This document shows, in pieces, positions 6,600 to 13,793 of a DNA stretch of 24,495 nucleotides. This DNA comes from GCA-002790615 sp964438025. GTDB lineage: Bacteria; Patescibacteriota; Minisyncoccia; Moranbacterales; UBA2206. The stretch lies in the NCBI GenBank assembly GCA_964438025.1, contig CAYTIK010000014.1:1-24495 (forward strand), in the 5' to 3' direction. Each line of letters starts with the position of its first letter. Position 1 is the first letter of the stretch. Both the position numbers and the translations under genes were made by a program. The notes beneath the pieces are model-generated. The model made no database searches. It was not told the DNA's origin and saw only the letters and a program-made list of their open reading frames with translations.

Positions 6600-6836
6600 A
6601 TGGGATACAATGGTATAAGCAGTAGCGTTTGTTGCGGAAATAGAAATCAGATGCAGTATCCTGGAGAGCAGCAACCAAGAGCGAAAGCTAGAAGTGGTAA
6701 TGGTAGTACAAAATTGACCGAAGTTCCTTCATCGGGAGAATTTTGTTTCAAGTGTAATCTAATGATTCCCGTTGGAGATCACGAAGTAATGTATCTTGAA
6801 GGAAAAAAAGGGCATAAAATTTGCCCAAGAAGATAG
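6600..6836 (+). CDS. Unknown 78-residue protein with a possible zinc-binding tail
   Basis: Not a family I recognise. The N-terminal half is Ser/Asn/Gly-rich and probably disordered, with a CC pair at 11-12. The C-terminal half is a compact segment with FCFKC (a CxxC pair), then two histidines and one cysteine (GDHEVMYLEG...GHKICPRR), a spacing that would suit a small zinc ribbon. No signal peptide or membrane segment. It has a perfect Shine-Dalgarno sequence and follows the 97-residue gene by 41 bp. A folded non-coding stretch and a terminator lie directly downstream. The zinc-binding idea is an inference from residue spacing only. Confidence 0.72.
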   Translation: MGYNGISSSVCCGNRNQMQYPGEQQPRAKARSGNGSTKLTEVPSSGEFCFKCNLMIPVGDHEVMYLEGKKGHKICPRR

Positions 6837-6855
6837 GCCATTGCGTTGAGTGAAA

Positions 6856-6929
6856 ATGTGGGACTTAGCGAAGTGGCAAATCTTTAGTTGCAGACCAAGG
6901 GTGCCGATCGATATCGGTTCCACATCCCA
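6856..6929 (+). ncRNA. Folded tRNA-like RNA candidate
   Basis: ATGTGGG (6856-6862) pairs over 7 bp with TCCACAT (6919-6925) and is followed by C-CCA (6926-6929), as in a tRNA acceptor. Between the arms are three hairpins: ACTT-AGCG-AAGT, GCAA-(8 nt)-TTGC and GCCGAT-CGAT-ATCGGT, the last abutting the closing stem. Length is 74 nt. A canonical tRNA is not supported: the T-loop lacks TTCRANY and a GCA-type anticodon arm would need a mismatched stem. A further hairpin (TGCT-CCC-AGCA within GGCG/CGCC) lies at about 6956-6976, before the terminator. It may be a stand-alone RNA or a 3' UTR structure. Confidence 0.4.
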
Positions 6930-6983
6930 TTGGTTCTGTAATAGGTGGCGTTTGACTGCTCCCAGCAAGCGTCGCCTTAACCG

Positions 6984-7021
6984 GCCGGTATTCACTGTTC
7001 CTAGTGGATACCGGCTTTTTT
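6984..7021 (+). terminator. Strong intrinsic terminator
   Basis: 13-bp stem GCCGGTATTCACT / AGTGGATACCGGC with a single G-T pair, 6-nt loop, then TTTTTT. It closes the small-gene module and separates it from the SIMPL gene. Confidence 0.93.
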
Positions 7022-7040
7022 CATTTCCCTATTTTTATTG

Positions 7041-7046
7041 TATAAT
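7041..7046 (+). promoter_or_regulatory. -10 box of the envelope gene cluster
   Basis: TATAAT, 27 bp before the ATG at 7073. No good -35 hexamer is visible at 16-18 bp; the terminator's T-run lies there instead. Confidence 0.55.
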
Positions 7047-7072
7047 ATAAGTGTAATTTTTAAGGCAATCTT

Positions 7073-7873
7073 ATGGAGACGCCGTCTTTAAATCTAGAAA
7101 AAAAATGTTGCAATTTCAATTGGCAGGAATCAAAATTTATTCTGCCCGTTTTGGGAATAGTGATTTTGGGGGCGGTTATTATCGTATCTTTGCTACGGGA
7201 AAGAATTGTCAATCCGCTGCAAAATCAAGTGACGGTTTACGGCCAGGGCAAAGTGGAATACCAGCCGGATGAAGCGACCGTGACTTTGGGTGTCCAAGTG
7301 GATAAAGTCTGGTCGGCCGATGGAGCCCTGAAACAGCTTAATGATAAAATTGCTCGGATTATGGAAGCGGAAAAAGCCTTGGGAATTTCCGAAGCGGACA
7401 TCAAGACGGGGAATTATAATTTATCTCCGCAATATGATTATCTAGACGGAGTTTCTGCGGCGGCCGGCTATAATGCCAATCAAAATTTAATTATCAAAAT
7501 TAAAAATATCCAAAACGACAAAGAAAAAACCGGCCAGGTAATTACGGCGGCTTCCGGTGCGGGCGCTAATCAAGTTTTGGGCGTGGAATTCAAGCCGGCG
7601 GATTTGGAAAAACTAAAACAAGAAGCGCGCCTCAAGGCGATAGCAGATGCTAAAAGCAAAGCGCCGGCCATGTTCAAAGCTTCCGGAGCCAGAGCGGGAA
7701 AAATTTTAGGCTGGTATGAGAACAGCGTCCAGTCTCCAGATATTCCACTGGATAATTATGGAATGAATGAAGCTAGAGGCTTGGGCGGAGCCAAAGCGCC
7801 TTCCAGCCCGCAACTTCCAACCGGCACCCAGGAAATTATCATTGAAATCGGAGTAAATTATCAAGTTAAATAA
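7073..7873 (+). CDS. SIMPL-domain (DUF541) membrane-anchored protein
   Basis: A 266-residue protein with a short cytoplasmic N-terminus, one membrane segment (about 22-41, FILPVLGIVILGAVIIVSLL) and an outside SIMPL domain. The domain starts at VTVYGQGKVEYQPDEATVTLGV, the usual signature, includes the NYNLSPQYDY region, and ends with QEIIIEIGVNYQVK. Family members are periplasmic or surface proteins of unclear biochemistry; some are linked to stress responses or signalling. It is followed after 4 bp by the 150-residue gene, so the two are probably one operon. There is no Shine-Dalgarno sequence. The domain call is confident, the function is not known. Confidence 0.88.
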   Translation: METPSLNLEKKCCNFNWQESKFILPVLGIVILGAVIIVSLLRERIVNPLQNQVTVYGQGKVEYQPDEATVTLGVQVDKVWSADGALKQLNDKIARIMEAEKALGISEADIKTGNYNLSPQYDYLDGVSAAAGYNANQNLIIKIKNIQNDKEKTGQVITAASGAGANQVLGVEFKPADLEKLKQEARLKAIADAKSKAPAMFKASGARAGKILGWYENSVQSPDIPLDNYGMNEARGLGGAKAPSSPQLPTGTQEIIIEIGVNYQVK

Positions 7874-7877
7874 TAAT

Positions 7878-8330
7878 ATGAGCATCCTGGAAGAAATAAA
7901 AAAAATCGCTGCGGAGATTCCAGCAGAAATTAAAGAAGATGGCGGAATCTATATGTTGGAGTTTTTAGTGGCCGAGAGAAAAGCCTTCCTTTCCAGTAAA
8001 AAATTAACTTATCGGGCCAAATTCCGCATTGACGAAGAAAAAAAAGAAGTACGTTTTACGGAAAGGCTCAAGGAATCCGGTTTCGGACTCTCCTCGTCCT
8101 CTGGAGGCGATTTTGATGGAGGGATGAGCCCTGGTTTTGGCTTTAAAAAATCAACTTATTCAGTCGGGATGGGCGGAGAAAGAGAAGAAACGATTGAGGA
8201 ACAATCCAATCTCTTTGGCAAGAAATATGATTATAAATTCAATTTTGGCGAATTGCGGAAAAAAATCAAAGCTAAAACCCAGGAAGCCGGCTATCAATTT
8301 ACGTATAAAATAACGGGATGGGGACTATAG
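7878..8330 (+). CDS. Unknown 150-residue protein
   Basis: I do not recognise the family. The protein is soluble and starts with an acidic/lysine helix (ILEEIKKIAAEIPAEIKED). A beta-rich part follows (YMLEFLVAERKAF, LTYRAKFRIDEEKKEVRFTERL), then a Gly/Ser-rich stretch at about 70-95 and a C-terminal segment ending YQFTYKITGWGL. No catalytic motif, signal peptide or membrane segment is visible. The start codon lies 4 bp after the SIMPL stop, which points to translational coupling and an envelope-linked role. Confidence 0.75.
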   Translation: MSILEEIKKIAAEIPAEIKEDGGIYMLEFLVAERKAFLSSKKLTYRAKFRIDEEKKEVRFTERLKESGFGLSSSSGGDFDGGMSPGFGFKKSTYSVGMGGEREETIEEQSNLFGKKYDYKFNFGELRKKIKAKTQEAGYQFTYKITGWGL

Positions 8331-8332
8331 AA

Positions 8333-8350
8333 ATAACTTTTAGCTTTTAG
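8333..8350. repeat. Short 7-bp unit array
   Basis: AACTTTTAGCTTTTAGG is the reverse complement of two AAAAGCT-type units, the same unit found inside rnhB and before rplL. It lies in the 58-bp gap between two envelope genes. Confidence 0.5.
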
Positions 8351-8388
8351 GTTGCTATTGATTAGTTAATTTTTGATAAAACAAAAAT

Positions 8389-11346
8389 ATGGAACAAACA
8401 AATATAAATCCCAGTCCGGAATTTTATCCGGGCAATAAGAAAAAAAATATTCTCCTCTGGCTTTTAGTGATTTTTGCCGCTTTGGCGGTGATTTTTTTCA
8501 GCGCATCTTATGTCAAGAAATTTGTGGAAAAAGGTAAGCTAGAAGAAAAAATAACAGAGAATAAAGCCGTAAAATCAGAAGAAAAAACTGCTATTTCTCA
8601 AGAAACTCCAGTAGATGCGACCCCTCTGGAAGTTAAAATCTTACAAGCTAGTTTTAATGAATCCAGTCGCCAGTTGAATGTAGAAGTTTCCGTGGAAAAT
8701 ACCAGCGATCTTTTTGCTGATAATTTAGTTTATAATTTAGAATTGCACAAGGGCGATGCGTTAGCGCCTGAAGGCTATTTATTTGAGCCTTTGGAATTTA
8801 CCGTGGCTACTTCCGGAAAGGTAGAAAAATTTTTTCCCAAAGAAAGCCGGATAATCCAGATAAATTACATTCCTCCGGCTAGTTTGGAAAGCGGAAATTA
8901 TTTTTTGAGAGTAGGCGTCAATGATAAAAATGCGCAAATTTTTGGCAGTAATTATACCAAACAGCCGGTTCAATTGACCGGGCAAGGCGGATTTTTGGGA
9001 TTTTTACGCGGTTCTCTGCGTAACAGTTATGGCAATAATGGATTAGAAGAAGGTTATGCCACTAAAAAAGATGAAACTGCCTCGTTAGTTTTTTATTTGC
9101 GGGATAACGAAAAGTTAGCCAAAGTTATAGCAGAAAAAAATATTTTTTGGCAGGCCGAGATTTACAGCTTAAATTTTAATGAAAAATTAGTTAAGGAAAT
9201 TCAAAAAGAAAAAGTAGCGCTGTTAACAGAGGATGATGGACTCCAATTTATCAAATTTGACCTCAATCCTTCTTGGGAGGGGATAAAAGCCGGACCATAT
9301 AAAGTTGTTTTTGCGCTGGCCGATGAGAGTGGTCAATTATTAACCGATGAATTTCCGGCTCGCTGGGTTATCGACGGACTGTTTGCGCGCATTAGTGAAA
9401 TTACTTCTGACAAAAATTTATATTTACGGGGAGAAGCTTTAGATTTCAAAGTAGCCGTAGTCAGTTCGATGGATGAATCCAGTCAAAAAGGCGTTTTGGA
9501 AGTCCAAGTAGTCGCTCAAGAATTAGAAACTCCTCTGGTATTAAAAAAAGAATTCAATTTGGATGACGTGGAATTGGATTTTTCCGATCAAAAAGCTCCG
9601 CAAAGATTAACGTTAAAAACTCTACAAGCTTATTTGAAAGATGCGACCACCGGAGAAATTTTGGATGAATATCAAGTGGAATTCCAGAAATACAGCCCGC
9701 AAAATTGGCGAGAATTCTTGGCGTATCACCGGGATGTTATTTTTGTCAGCGCGCTTGTGGTATTTGTACTAATATTCTTCTGGCTCTGGTTTTTATCTCG
9801 AAGGGGAAATATTGGCAAAGCCGGACTGTTAGTTGGCTTGATTTTGATGATAATTGTTTTATTTGTTTTTTATCAATTTCTTTTTGCGCAAGAAACGAAT
9901 GCTGATCTGGCCAAAAGCGGTTCGCGTATTTATTATTCTTCCGCGCCCAGCGGGAATCTGGGCACTTGCCCTCAGCGAGGCTACTATGAATTTACTGTCA
10001 AAGTTTTCTGCGAAGACTGCATGAATGGGACAAATGGCTATCTGCGGATTTATAAAAATGGCGACCGTTATAACCAACGGTCTTTCGCTGATACTTATGA
10101 TTATTACTGCTCCGTTGCTCCAGATTCAGGGATTTGTTTATTCGGCATTAGAGACGCGATGTACACGCATTATTTTAATGGTAGCGCCTATGGGCATGAC
10201 AGACCAGAACACAGAGAAAGCGGCAGCATCGGAGGGGTTCATTTATATCATGTGATAGATGAAGGACCTTTTGGATACAATGTGGATGCCAACGGTTCTT
10301 TTAAGTCAGAAATCCAATATTCCAGATCTAATTATTGCGAGCCTAATTCTTATACCGGTCCGACTTATTCAATCAGTTGCACCAATGTTCCTCGTGTCGA
10401 TGGCGTTTGTGCTGCAACTCACTATAATTGCAGCTCGGGTAATTTGGGATACACGGCTGAATATGCGGATCGATGGGAATGGTGGTGCAATGGTTCAGGC
10501 GGAGGCAGTAATGTATTATGTCGCGAAATGAAACCTCCTGCCGTCTGTTCCTTCACTTTTTCTGCCAATCCTAATACTGTAGCTTACAATGGAGTTTCCA
10601 CGCTTTCTTGGACATCAACTAATGCTATTGCTTGTGGAGCCGGTGGTAGCTGGTCTGGTTGGAAAAATCCCAATGGTTCGGAATCAACCGGACCACTGAC
10701 GACTCCTAGAACTTATTCGCTGGAATGTTGGAATGCCGCCTGGGTCAGTTGCGGAGTCAAATCCGTTACCGTTATTCCTGCTCCCATTCTCACTTTTACC
10801 GGCACTTCTGGCACCCAAATCAGGCAACCGATTATTAATCTTCCATATGGTGGCGGCAATGTCACATTAGAATGGACACCGACCAACGCCACTTGGTGCT
10901 GGGGGGAACTCTGGTTTACCCCGATTGGGATCGGATGGAAAAGTTCTGCTAATGGAACGTATACGGAACCAACCGGAAATTTAACTTCTCCTCAAAAATA
11001 TACTCTAAGATGTGGCAACGCCGGTTCAACCACCGTGGAAAGATCCGTGCAAGTTAACGTTGCTAGTCCAATTTGCGGCAATGGCGCTAGAGAAGGATCC
11101 GAGCAGTGTGATTTAGGTGCCGATAATGGTGCTTGTCCCAAAACTTGCAGTGCGACTTGCACCAGCAACAGCTGTTGTGTGCCGAGTTGTACGGGACTTT
11201 TGAATAATCCTTGCTCGACTTCTTGTGGAGGTGGCAGCAGGGTAATTAAGCGCTGCACAGATGATTGTGCTACTTGGCAGGACGTAACCGAAGCCTGCAA
11301 CTCCCATCCTTGTCCGCCCGGCTACCGGGAAGTGACGCCGTGGTAA
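8389..11346 (+). CDS. Large Cys-rich surface protein, apparent two-part fusion
   Basis: This 985-residue protein has a membrane segment at about 20-38, then an outside part to about 440 made of beta-rich, Ig-like domains. Two more membrane segments follow at about 449-469 and 480-498. The second reads like a signal peptide ending LFAQ-ET, after which comes a Cys-rich secreted half. That half holds two related repeats of the 'SANPNTVAYNGVSTLSWTSTNA...C' type (about 721-805 and 807-894). Next is an ICGNGAREGSEQCD motif (about 895-908, myxococcal-type CGNG repeat) and a tail dense in cysteines ending YREVTPW, similar to the EVAP-type ends of Parcubacteria surface proteins. The probable role is cell-surface attachment or structure. 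The layout suggests that two genes were joined in frame. Exact function is unknown. Confidence 0.85.
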   Translation: MEQTNINPSPEFYPGNKKKNILLWLLVIFAALAVIFFSASYVKKFVEKGKLEEKITENKAVKSEEKTAISQETPVDATPLEVKILQASFNESSRQLNVEVSVENTSDLFADNLVYNLELHKGDALAPEGYLFEPLEFTVATSGKVEKFFPKESRIIQINYIPPASLESGNYFLRVGVNDKNAQIFGSNYTKQPVQLTGQGGFLGFLRGSLRNSYGNNGLEEGYATKKDETASLVFYLRDNEKLAKVIAEKNIFWQAEIYSLNFNEKLVKEIQKEKVALLTEDDGLQFIKFDLNPSWEGIKAGPYKVVFALADESGQLLTDEFPARWVIDGLFARISEITSDKNLYLRGEALDFKVAVVSSMDESSQKGVLEVQVVAQELETPLVLKKEFNLDDVELDFSDQKAPQRLTLKTLQAYLKDATTGEILDEYQVEFQKYSPQNWREFLAYHRDVIFVSALVVFVLIFFWLWFLSRRGNIGKAGLLVGLILMIIVLFVFYQFLFAQETNADLAKSGSRIYYSSAPSGNLGTCPQRGYYEFTVKVFCEDCMNGTNGYLRIYKNGDRYNQRSFADTYDYYCSVAPDSGICLFGIRDAMYTHYFNGSAYGHDRPEHRESGSIGGVHLYHVIDEGPFGYNVDANGSFKSEIQYSRSNYCEPNSYTGPTYSISCTNVPRVDGVCAATHYNCSSGNLGYTAEYADRWEWWCNGSGGGSNVLCREMKPPAVCSFTFSANPNTVAYNGVSTLSWTSTNAIACGAGGSWSGWKNPNGSESTGPLTTPRTYSLECWNAAWVSCGVKSVTVIPAPILTFTGTSGTQIRQPIINLPYGGGNVTLEWTPTNATWCWGELWFTPIGIGWKSSANGTYTEPTGNLTSPQKYTLRCGNAGSTTVERSVQVNVASPICGNGAREGSEQCDLGADNGACPKTCSATCTSNSCCVPSCTGLLNNPCSTSCGGGSRVIKRCTDDCATWQDVTEACNSHPCPPGYREVTPW

Positions 11347-11354
11347 GCAACTAG

Positions 11355-11417
11355 TTTTTAGGTTTTGGAATTTGGTGGGTAATTTTGGCCTTGATCGGTG
11401 TTATTTTGGCTTATTGA
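11355..11417 (+). other. Orphan membrane-helix codons after the surface gene
   Basis: In a frame different from the preceding gene, 20 codons read FLGFGIWWVILALIGVILAY and then stop (TGA 11415-11417). There is no start codon, and a stop at 11352-11354 closes the frame upstream. It looks like a stranded C-terminal membrane anchor. The chance origin of such a hydrophobic run cannot be excluded. Confidence 0.35.
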
Positions 11418-11442
11418 CAGGCGTTCTAAACAAGAGTAAAAT
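11414..11442 (+). promoter_or_regulatory. Promoter of the penicillin-binding protein gene
   Basis: TTGACA (11414-11419), 17-bp spacer, TAAAAT (11437-11442), 45 bp before the start codon. Confidence 0.85.
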
Positions 11443-11486
11443 GGGAAGCCGTTTTTGAATTAAAAATAGTTTTAGCTAATAAAAGA

Positions 11487-13793
11487 ATGAATTTAAAAAA
11501 AGGCCCTTTTGGCGTTTTTTCCCGCGTGAAAAATATAACTGGCAAAAAAATCAAAAGAGGCAAACTGGCCGCTTTTTTTTCCTTTGAAACAATCAAGGTC
11601 GGTAAAAAATTTTTAGCGGGCAAATCCCTTAAGACAAGTAAAAAAGAAAGAATTTTTCTCTCTCGGCCTTTAAAAATAATCCATCGGGTGTTTTTTTATT
11701 TTTTCGGACTGATTTTTTTGCTTTTGAGTACGGCAGTTATTTATCTTTTTTTTATTACACCCAAAGCCGAGCTGGTCCACCGGCAAGTGGCGCAGACTAG
11801 CATAATTTATGACCGGACCGGAGAACATAAATTATACGAAATCCATGGCGAAGAAAACCGCAAAGTTATCACTCATGCGGAAATTCCTGATGCGATGCGC
11901 CTGGCCACGATCACAGCCGAAGACAGCTCTTTTTATGAACATCACGGCATCAGCTTTATGGCCATAATCCGATCATCAATTGTAAATTTAAGAAGCAGTG
12001 GATTATCACAAGGCGCTTCGACAATTACCCAGCAATTGGCTCGTAATGCTTTTTTAACGCGGGAAAAGAGTTGGGAAAGGAAAATCAAGGAAATAATCTT
12101 AGCGCTGAAAATCGAAATCCGCTACGGCAAAGAAGAAATTCTGGATTTTTATCTGAACGAAATTCCCTACGGCTCCAACGCTTACGGCATCCAATCAGCC
12201 GCAACTATTTTTTTCGGTAAAGACGCCGCGGATTTGAGTTTGGACGAAGCGGCGCTGTTAGCCGCACTGCCCAAGGCGACCAACACTTATTCTCCTTATG
12301 GCGATAACCAAGATCTTTTAGTGGCGCGCCAGAAGATGATTTTGGAAGCTTTAAAAGATAAAATAGCTGATGCGGACCAAACACTGGTGGTGGCAGCGCT
12401 CAGCGCTGATACTTTAGCTAAAGTTATTCCTTTGCGGCAAAAAATTGAAGCGCCGCACCTGGTTTTTTTCGTCAAGGACCAGCTGGAAAAAACCTATCCT
12501 CGGGAAATTTTAGAAGAAGGCGGACTGAAAGTTTATACAACTTTGGATTATGAGATGCAAAAAACGGCCGAAGCGACAATCAGAGATTATATTCTAACCA
12601 GCGGAAAAAGATACCGGGCAGGGAACGGGGCGCTGATTGCCATTGATCCCCAAACCGGAGAAATTTTAGCTATGGTCGGTAGCCGGGATTATTTTGATAA
12701 GACTATCGATGGCGAAGTCAATGTGGCGACACAAAACCGCCAGCCCGGATCTTCTTTCAAACCAGTCGTTTATGCCAAAGCTTTTGAAAAAGGCTACCAG
12801 CCGGAAACAATTATGCTGGATGTGGAAACTAATTTCGGGCCGGATGGCACGGGTAAGGGTTATATTCCGAATAATTACAACCAGAATTTTAACGGTCCGT
12901 TGCCGATGCGTAAAACCTTAGCTATGTCGCTCAACATTCCCGCCGTCAAAACACTCTATTTGGCCGGCATCGAAGAAACTATTGATTTAGCCGAAAGATT
13001 AGGCATAACTTCTTTAACCCGCCGGAGCGCTTATGGGCTTTCTTTGGCCCTGGGCGGAGGCGATATGACACTTTTGGAAGAAACAGCCGCTTTCTCGGTT
13101 TTTGCCAATGACGGCAAGCGGAATCCGGCCACGGCTATTTTGAAAATAATTGACCACACAGGGCAGGAAATTATCGGTGCGGACAAAAAAAATAAGCAGG
13201 TGATTGATGTCCAGGTGGCCAGAAAAATAAATTCTATTCTTTCAGATAATAGTGCGCGAGCGCCAATTTTTGGTTCGCAAAACTCGCTCTTTTTCAAAGA
13301 TCGGACGATGGCCGGAAAAACCGGTACGACCCAGGATTATCGCGACGCTTGGACGGTCGGCTACACGCCGAGAATTGCCGTGGGAGTTTGGGTAGGGAAT
13401 AATAATAATCAGCCGATGCAAGCCGGCGCGGATGGATCGGTAGTCGCCGGGCCCTTATGGCGCAAGTTCATGGAAACAATCATTTCCCGTTATCCGGAAG
13501 AAAAATTCATTGACTATGAAAAAATTAAATCGGATAAGCCGATGATTACGGGAAATTTTGAAAAGAAAACGATTTATTTCGATCAAAAAAAAGGCAAAAA
13601 AGTCAGTGAAAAAAAGAAAGGTAAGGAAGGGGTAGTGGAAATACTGGAACCCGTCGGCAAACATGATATTCTTTTTTATGTCAACAAAGATAATCCTTTG
13701 GGAGATTCTCCTCCCAATCTAAATGATCCGATGGCTATCCGTTGGGAAGAGGCGGTGCAAAAGGCTTACGAAAAAGAAGAGAAAAAAGATTAA
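11487..13793 (+). CDS. Class A penicillin-binding protein (PBP1a family)
   Basis: Bifunctional peptidoglycan synthase of 768 residues: it polymerises lipid II and cross-links the stems. A Lys-rich cytoplasmic N-terminus of about 60 residues precedes one membrane segment (about 68-90). The GT51 glycosyltransferase domain shows EDSSFYEHHG (catalytic Glu near 145), GASTITQQLARN and the KIKEIILALKIE helix. The transpeptidase domain has S422-xx-K425 in PGSSFKP, S481-L-N483 and K611-T-G613. The tail after 690 is Lys/Glu-rich. All active-site residues are present. Start chosen at ATG 11487, with only a weak AAAAGA before it and a good promoter at 11414. Its stop codon overlaps that of dnaE on the other strand. 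CPR cells that make their own wall commonly keep one such enzyme. Confidence 0.95.
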   Translation: MNLKKGPFGVFSRVKNITGKKIKRGKLAAFFSFETIKVGKKFLAGKSLKTSKKERIFLSRPLKIIHRVFFYFFGLIFLLLSTAVIYLFFITPKAELVHRQVAQTSIIYDRTGEHKLYEIHGEENRKVITHAEIPDAMRLATITAEDSSFYEHHGISFMAIIRSSIVNLRSSGLSQGASTITQQLARNAFLTREKSWERKIKEIILALKIEIRYGKEEILDFYLNEIPYGSNAYGIQSAATIFFGKDAADLSLDEAALLAALPKATNTYSPYGDNQDLLVARQKMILEALKDKIADADQTLVVAALSADTLAKVIPLRQKIEAPHLVFFVKDQLEKTYPREILEEGGLKVYTTLDYEMQKTAEATIRDYILTSGKRYRAGNGALIAIDPQTGEILAMVGSRDYFDKTIDGEVNVATQNRQPGSSFKPVVYAKAFEKGYQPETIMLDVETNFGPDGTGKGYIPNNYNQNFNGPLPMRKTLAMSLNIPAVKTLYLAGIEETIDLAERLGITSLTRRSAYGLSLALGGGDMTLLEETAAFSVFANDGKRNPATAILKIIDHTGQEIIGADKKNKQVIDVQVARKINSILSDNSARAPIFGSQNSLFFKDRTMAGKTGTTQDYRDAWTVGYTPRIAVGVWVGNNNNQPMQAGADGSVVAGPLWRKFMETIISRYPEEKFIDYEKIKSDKPMITGNFEKKTIYFDQKKGKKVSEKKKGKEGVVEILEPVGKHDILFYVNKDNPLGDSPPNLNDPMAIRWEEAVQKAYEKEEKKD

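Noticed and set aside
6856..6929. Calling a tRNA-Cys (GCA anticodon)
   Set aside because: The anticodon stem has a mismatch, the D-arm does not pair in standard positions, and the T-loop lacks TTCRANY. Kept only as a tRNA-like candidate.
10992..11307. Minus-strand ORFs within the Cys-rich surface gene
   Set aside because: Shadow frames of a well-supported plus-strand gene; no ribosome-binding site or family similarity.
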